From contig JAIXUZ010000415.1 of NCBI GenBank assembly GCA_027483285.1, positions 1-8,969 on the forward strand: DNA of 8,969 nt, read 5' to 3'. A program made the translations under genes and the position numbers. Under the pieces are notes generated by a model. The model saw nothing but the letters and a program-made list of their open reading frames with translations, searched no databases and was not told the origin of the DNA. The DNA comes from Bacteroidota bacterium (lineage in GTDB: Bacteria > Bacteroidota > Bacteroidia > CAMBQF01). Position 1 is the first letter of the stretch; every line of letters begins with the position of its first letter. Of the stretch, positions 6,775 through 8,969 are shown piece by piece.

Positions 6775-7539
6775 TTATTTATTTTTAGCCTTAACAGCTA
6801 GTTGTTCTCCGGTTTTGCCAAAGCGCCTTTCGCGCGATTGGTAATCTATAACTGCTTCAAAAAAGTCGTTCTTCCTAAAGTCGGGCCATAACTTTTCAGT
6901 AAAATAAAACTCGGTATACGCCATTTGCCAGAGCAAAAAGTTGCTAATCCTATGCTCTCCGCTCGTGCGTATAAGCAGCTCTGGGTCGGGTATACCGGCA
7001 GTATAAAGGTATTGCGCAAAGGTATCATCACTCAACGCAGAGCGGTCAATTTTATTTTGCTCAAGATCGAACACCATATTCTTTATGGCCCGCATAATCT
7101 CGCTACGGCCGCTATAGCTAAGCGCCAGGTGCAGGGTCATGTGGTTGTTTTGGGCCGTATCGTCTATGGCTTTTAGTAGCTCTTTGCGGGTTTTAGCCGG
7201 CAGGCTGTCTATATCGCCAATGGCGTTTAGCTTTATTTTATTCTTGTTAAGGGTTTTAACCTCGCCTTGTATGGTAGATACTAAAAGATCCATAAGGGCA
7301 TCAACCTCCATCTTTGGCCTGTTCCAGTTTTCAGTAGAAAAGGCATACATGGTAAGGTGCTTTACTCCTAGTTCTGCAGCTGCCTCAACAGTATCTCTAA
7401 CGGCCTGTATGGCGTTTTTATGACCCAGAACACGCATCATACCCCGCTGTTTTGCCCAGCGGCCATTGCCATCCATTATAACTGCCACGTGGGTGGGTAC
7501 TTTATCTTTTACTACTTGAGCGATTAGGTTTTCTGCCAC
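6775..7539 (-). CDS. uppS: Isoprenyl transferase (undecaprenyl diphosphate synthase)
   Basis: A cis-prenyltransferase that condenses farnesyl diphosphate with eight isopentenyl diphosphates to give undecaprenyl diphosphate, the lipid carrier for peptidoglycan, O-antigen and capsule units, at the inner face of the inner membrane. The 254-residue length is typical. Signature residues are present: HVAVIMDGNGRWAK at 17-30 with the catalytic Mg-binding Asp23, His40, FSTENWNRP at 67-75, and the C-terminal block PDPELLIRTSGEHRISNFLLWQ at 185-205 (Arg191, Arg197, Ser199), then AYTEFYF with the metal-linked Glu210. The start is the GTG at 7539, since no in-frame ATG precedes the conserved DGN motif and the N-terminal length is right. 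It starts 17 bases after the DUF6089 stop and leads towards bamA, an arrangement common in Bacteroidota. Confidence 0.96.
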   Translation of the reverse strand: MAENLIAQVVKDKVPTHVAVIMDGNGRWAKQRGMMRVLGHKNAIQAVRDTVEAAAELGVKHLTMYAFSTENWNRPKMEVDALMDLLVSTIQGEVKTLNKNKIKLNAIGDIDSLPAKTRKELLKAIDDTAQNNHMTLHLALSYSGRSEIMRAIKNMVFDLEQNKIDRSALSDDTFAQYLYTAGIPDPELLIRTSGEHRISNFLLWQMAYTEFYFTEKLWPDFRKNDFFEAVIDYQSRERRFGKTGEQLAVKAKNK

Positions 7540-7556
7540 CTTAAAAAATATACATA

Positions 7557-8378
7557 TTAATGATTAGGGTATGCAGGGCACTGCGATTGTTTGCCTTTAA
7601 TATTAAATGTGAGGGATAAGCCAGCAAATGAAAACCAGTCTTTTGTTTTTGAGTTGCCCCGCTGGCGGTCGGTATTGGTGCCGGGGTCTACAGAGCGGTC
7701 AGACAGGTCTGCAGCGTCGGGGCCATTCTCTGCCGATACTGCCGCTACATCAGCATAGGTTTTGCTTACATCGTCAAGGTAATCGGTAAAGGTGCGGCGC
7801 ATACCCCACTCTAAGCCCATACCAAACCCGCGGAACACATTCCACTTTAAGCCCACACCAAATAATACAGATGGGTTTACCAGCGAGTATTTTTTCCTAT
7901 CGGGGTAAGCGGTAGTTCCCTGCCCCTCTGTACCCAGCGGCTGCAAAGCAAAATCGCTGCCATTTAATTCGGCTTTGGGGTTAAAACGGAATATTGATGC
8001 GCCCGCAAAAACATATGGGGTAAATGGGTATGAAGGGTCGCCCAGTACATAATTAAAAAAGTTGAACTCAAAGTAGCCTGAAAACTCAAGCAACATGGAT
8101 TTAAAGCTAAGGTTACGGTTTAGGGCAAAGGTATCTTTCGACTTTGCATCGTTACCCTCTATTCCACCATAAATAATATTACCCCTAACCGACATGCGCG
8201 GGTTTAAGTTGTAACGGTAGAAAATACCCCCGGCGGGTTTTACCAGGAAAAACTGCTTATTAGGGTTTAGATCGCCTACATAGTAGGTAACACCGCCAAC
8301 AAGGCCCACTTGAGAGCGCTGTGCCTGTAGCGATAGCGCAAATAATACAAGTATAATGGAGCAAGCAAACTTTCTCAT
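7557..8378 (-). CDS. DUF6089-type outer-membrane beta-barrel protein
   Basis: 273 residues from the ATG at 8378, chosen over the 19-codon-longer open frame because it gives a clean signal peptide (MRKFA, hydrophobic core, LQAQ, cleavage after Ala19). The mature protein alternates aromatic and small residues in strands of a small barrel: VGLVGGVTYYVGDLNP at 24-39, GIFYRYNLNPRMSVRGNIIYG near 51-71, PYVFAGASIFRFNPKA at 121-136, LQPLGTEGQG at 145-154, and WGMRRTFTDYLDDVSKTYAD at 191-210. This pattern and the place just upstream of uppS-bamA match the DUF6089 family of Bacteroidota. No biochemical function is established. It is probably an outer-membrane protein inserted by the neighbouring BamA, or an accessory to it. 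The C-terminus (QSQCPAYPNH) lacks the terminal aromatic residue of canonical barrels. Confidence 0.8.
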   Translation of the reverse strand: MRKFACSIILVLFALSLQAQRSQVGLVGGVTYYVGDLNPNKQFFLVKPAGGIFYRYNLNPRMSVRGNIIYGGIEGNDAKSKDTFALNRNLSFKSMLLEFSGYFEFNFFNYVLGDPSYPFTPYVFAGASIFRFNPKAELNGSDFALQPLGTEGQGTTAYPDRKKYSLVNPSVLFGVGLKWNVFRGFGMGLEWGMRRTFTDYLDDVSKTYADVAAVSAENGPDAADLSDRSVDPGTNTDRQRGNSKTKDWFSFAGLSLTFNIKGKQSQCPAYPNH

Positions 8379-8416
8379 TAATAACCTAAACGCAAAAAAG
8401 TTGAAAATAGTTAGCA

Positions 8417-8969
8417 CTAAAAACGGCTTGCCCACGAGAAAAATTTCGGAAGGCGCCCACGAGAGTCTGTAAGCTTATAGTTTACATTGAATAAAAGCAT
8501 CATGTAAACATCTTTATCCCTGGGGTCGCCACGTTGCTCGCCCACACCTGTTTGGTTAGCAACTGTACCCAGGCTTGGGTCGGCAAGGTTTGCCGATAGC
8601 TGGCCATTGCTAGCACCTAAAAGCACCGCAGGGTCAACATAGGTAGTACTTACATCATCCAGGTAATCAGTAAACGTATAACGGAAACCGGCCTCAAACC
8701 CAACGCTAATTTGGTTGTTGATACCGTATTTTCCACCAATGCCAATAGGCACACAGCCACTAAAGCGGCTGTATTTTTTACGTGTTGGCAATAGTGTTTG
8801 CCCCTCAGTATGTAAGGGTTGCAAAGCATACCAGTTGCCGTTGTACTGGCCTTTGGGGTTGAAAAAGAAACCTCAAAAAAAAAAAAAAAGGTACCAATCC
8901 ATATTTACCTGCTTAGAGCCTACAACCTCACGGATTGAGTAACGTGCACCAGCTTGTTTTTTGCGGAAA
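8417..8969 (-). CDS. Partial DUF6089-like outer-membrane protein, tandem paralog, interrupted by an in-frame TGA
   Basis: The C-terminal part of a second DUF6089-type barrel; the 5' end is beyond the window. In one frame from 8968 down to the TAG at 8417 it reads FRKKQAGARYSIREVV..., then a run of Phe codons, a TGA at 8873-8875, then GFFFNPKGQYNGNWYALQPLHTEGQ and on to a terminal WASRF. It shares FNPK, ALQPL-TEGQ, RKKYS and TFTDYLDDVS-TY-D with the downstream gene, and unlike it ends in Phe, as expected of a beta-barrel. The TGA lies at the edge of a 15-base homopolymer, and the frame and alignment length are kept across it, so I favour a sequence artefact over a true pseudogene. An ORF caller would report only the last 135 residues from a TTG at 8824, which is not a real start. 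The paralog follows after 38 bases. Confidence 0.7.
8875..8889 (+). repeat. Homopolymer of 15 A inside the partial DUF6089 gene
   Basis: Fifteen consecutive A on the given strand (15 T on the coding strand) translate to Phe codons and create the TGA at one edge. Elsewhere in the window homopolymers are short. Alignment to the paralog (PYVFAGASIFRFNPK) indicates that these bases replace codons for a VFAG-type segment without changing length. Confidence 0.9.

Noticed and set aside
8379..8435. 19-codon N-terminal extension of the DUF6089 gene
   Set aside because: It would put extra residues before a complete signal peptide and overlap the end of the upstream gene; the ATG at 8378 is better.
8875..8889. 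Poly-A run as a programmed slippage site
   Set aside because: Both sides are already in the same frame, so slippage by one or two bases would break the gene, not restore it.

Overview
The window looks like a chromosomal segment from a member of the Bacteroidota. Three things point there: the gene order DUF6089 - uppS - bamA - ompH - ompH - murI, which is typical of that phylum; promoter-like boxes of the TAnnTTTG type with no clear Shine-Dalgarno sequences; and BamA and OmpH/Skp proteins of the Bacteroidota type. The sequence alone does not fix the genus. A Sphingobacteriales or Chitinophagales relative is a reasonable guess.

Layout. At the left edge (1-164, plus strand) is the C-terminal tail of a DHA2-type major facilitator transporter. 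Every other gene is on the minus strand. The transporter converges on asnS across about 190 bp, which hold a strong bidirectional terminator (203-236) and a symmetrical multi-hairpin repeat (254-348). Read in the direction of transcription, from right to left, the minus-strand genes are: a partial DUF6089 outer-membrane protein (8417 to the window end), a second complete DUF6089 protein (7557-8378), uppS (6775-7539), a 38-codon secreted small ORF (6646-6762), bamA (3990-6506), two ompH/skp-like chaperone genes (3282-3860 and 2747-3262), murI (1927-2736), and then asnS (358-1749), which probably has its own promoter.

How the genes fit together. The cluster is a cell-envelope assembly operon. 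UppS makes the undecaprenyl carrier lipid for peptidoglycan and surface glycans. MurI supplies D-glutamate for peptidoglycan. BamA inserts beta-barrel proteins into the outer membrane, and the two Skp-like proteins chaperone those clients across the periplasm. The DUF6089 proteins look like small outer-membrane barrels and may be clients or partners, but their function is unknown. AsnS is a housekeeping gene that is adjacent and not functionally linked.

Points of interest. There are three different intergenic palindromic repeats. uppS, bamA and murI all appear to use non-AUG start codons. The DUF6089 genes are tandem paralogs, and the upstream one is interrupted by an in-frame TGA at the edge of a 15-base homopolymer that keeps the reading frame and exact alignment length, which suggests a sequence artefact. 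A tiny signal-peptide ORF lies between uppS and bamA. I found no CRISPR array, phage, insertion sequence, tRNA or rRNA, and no convincing new multi-gene system.
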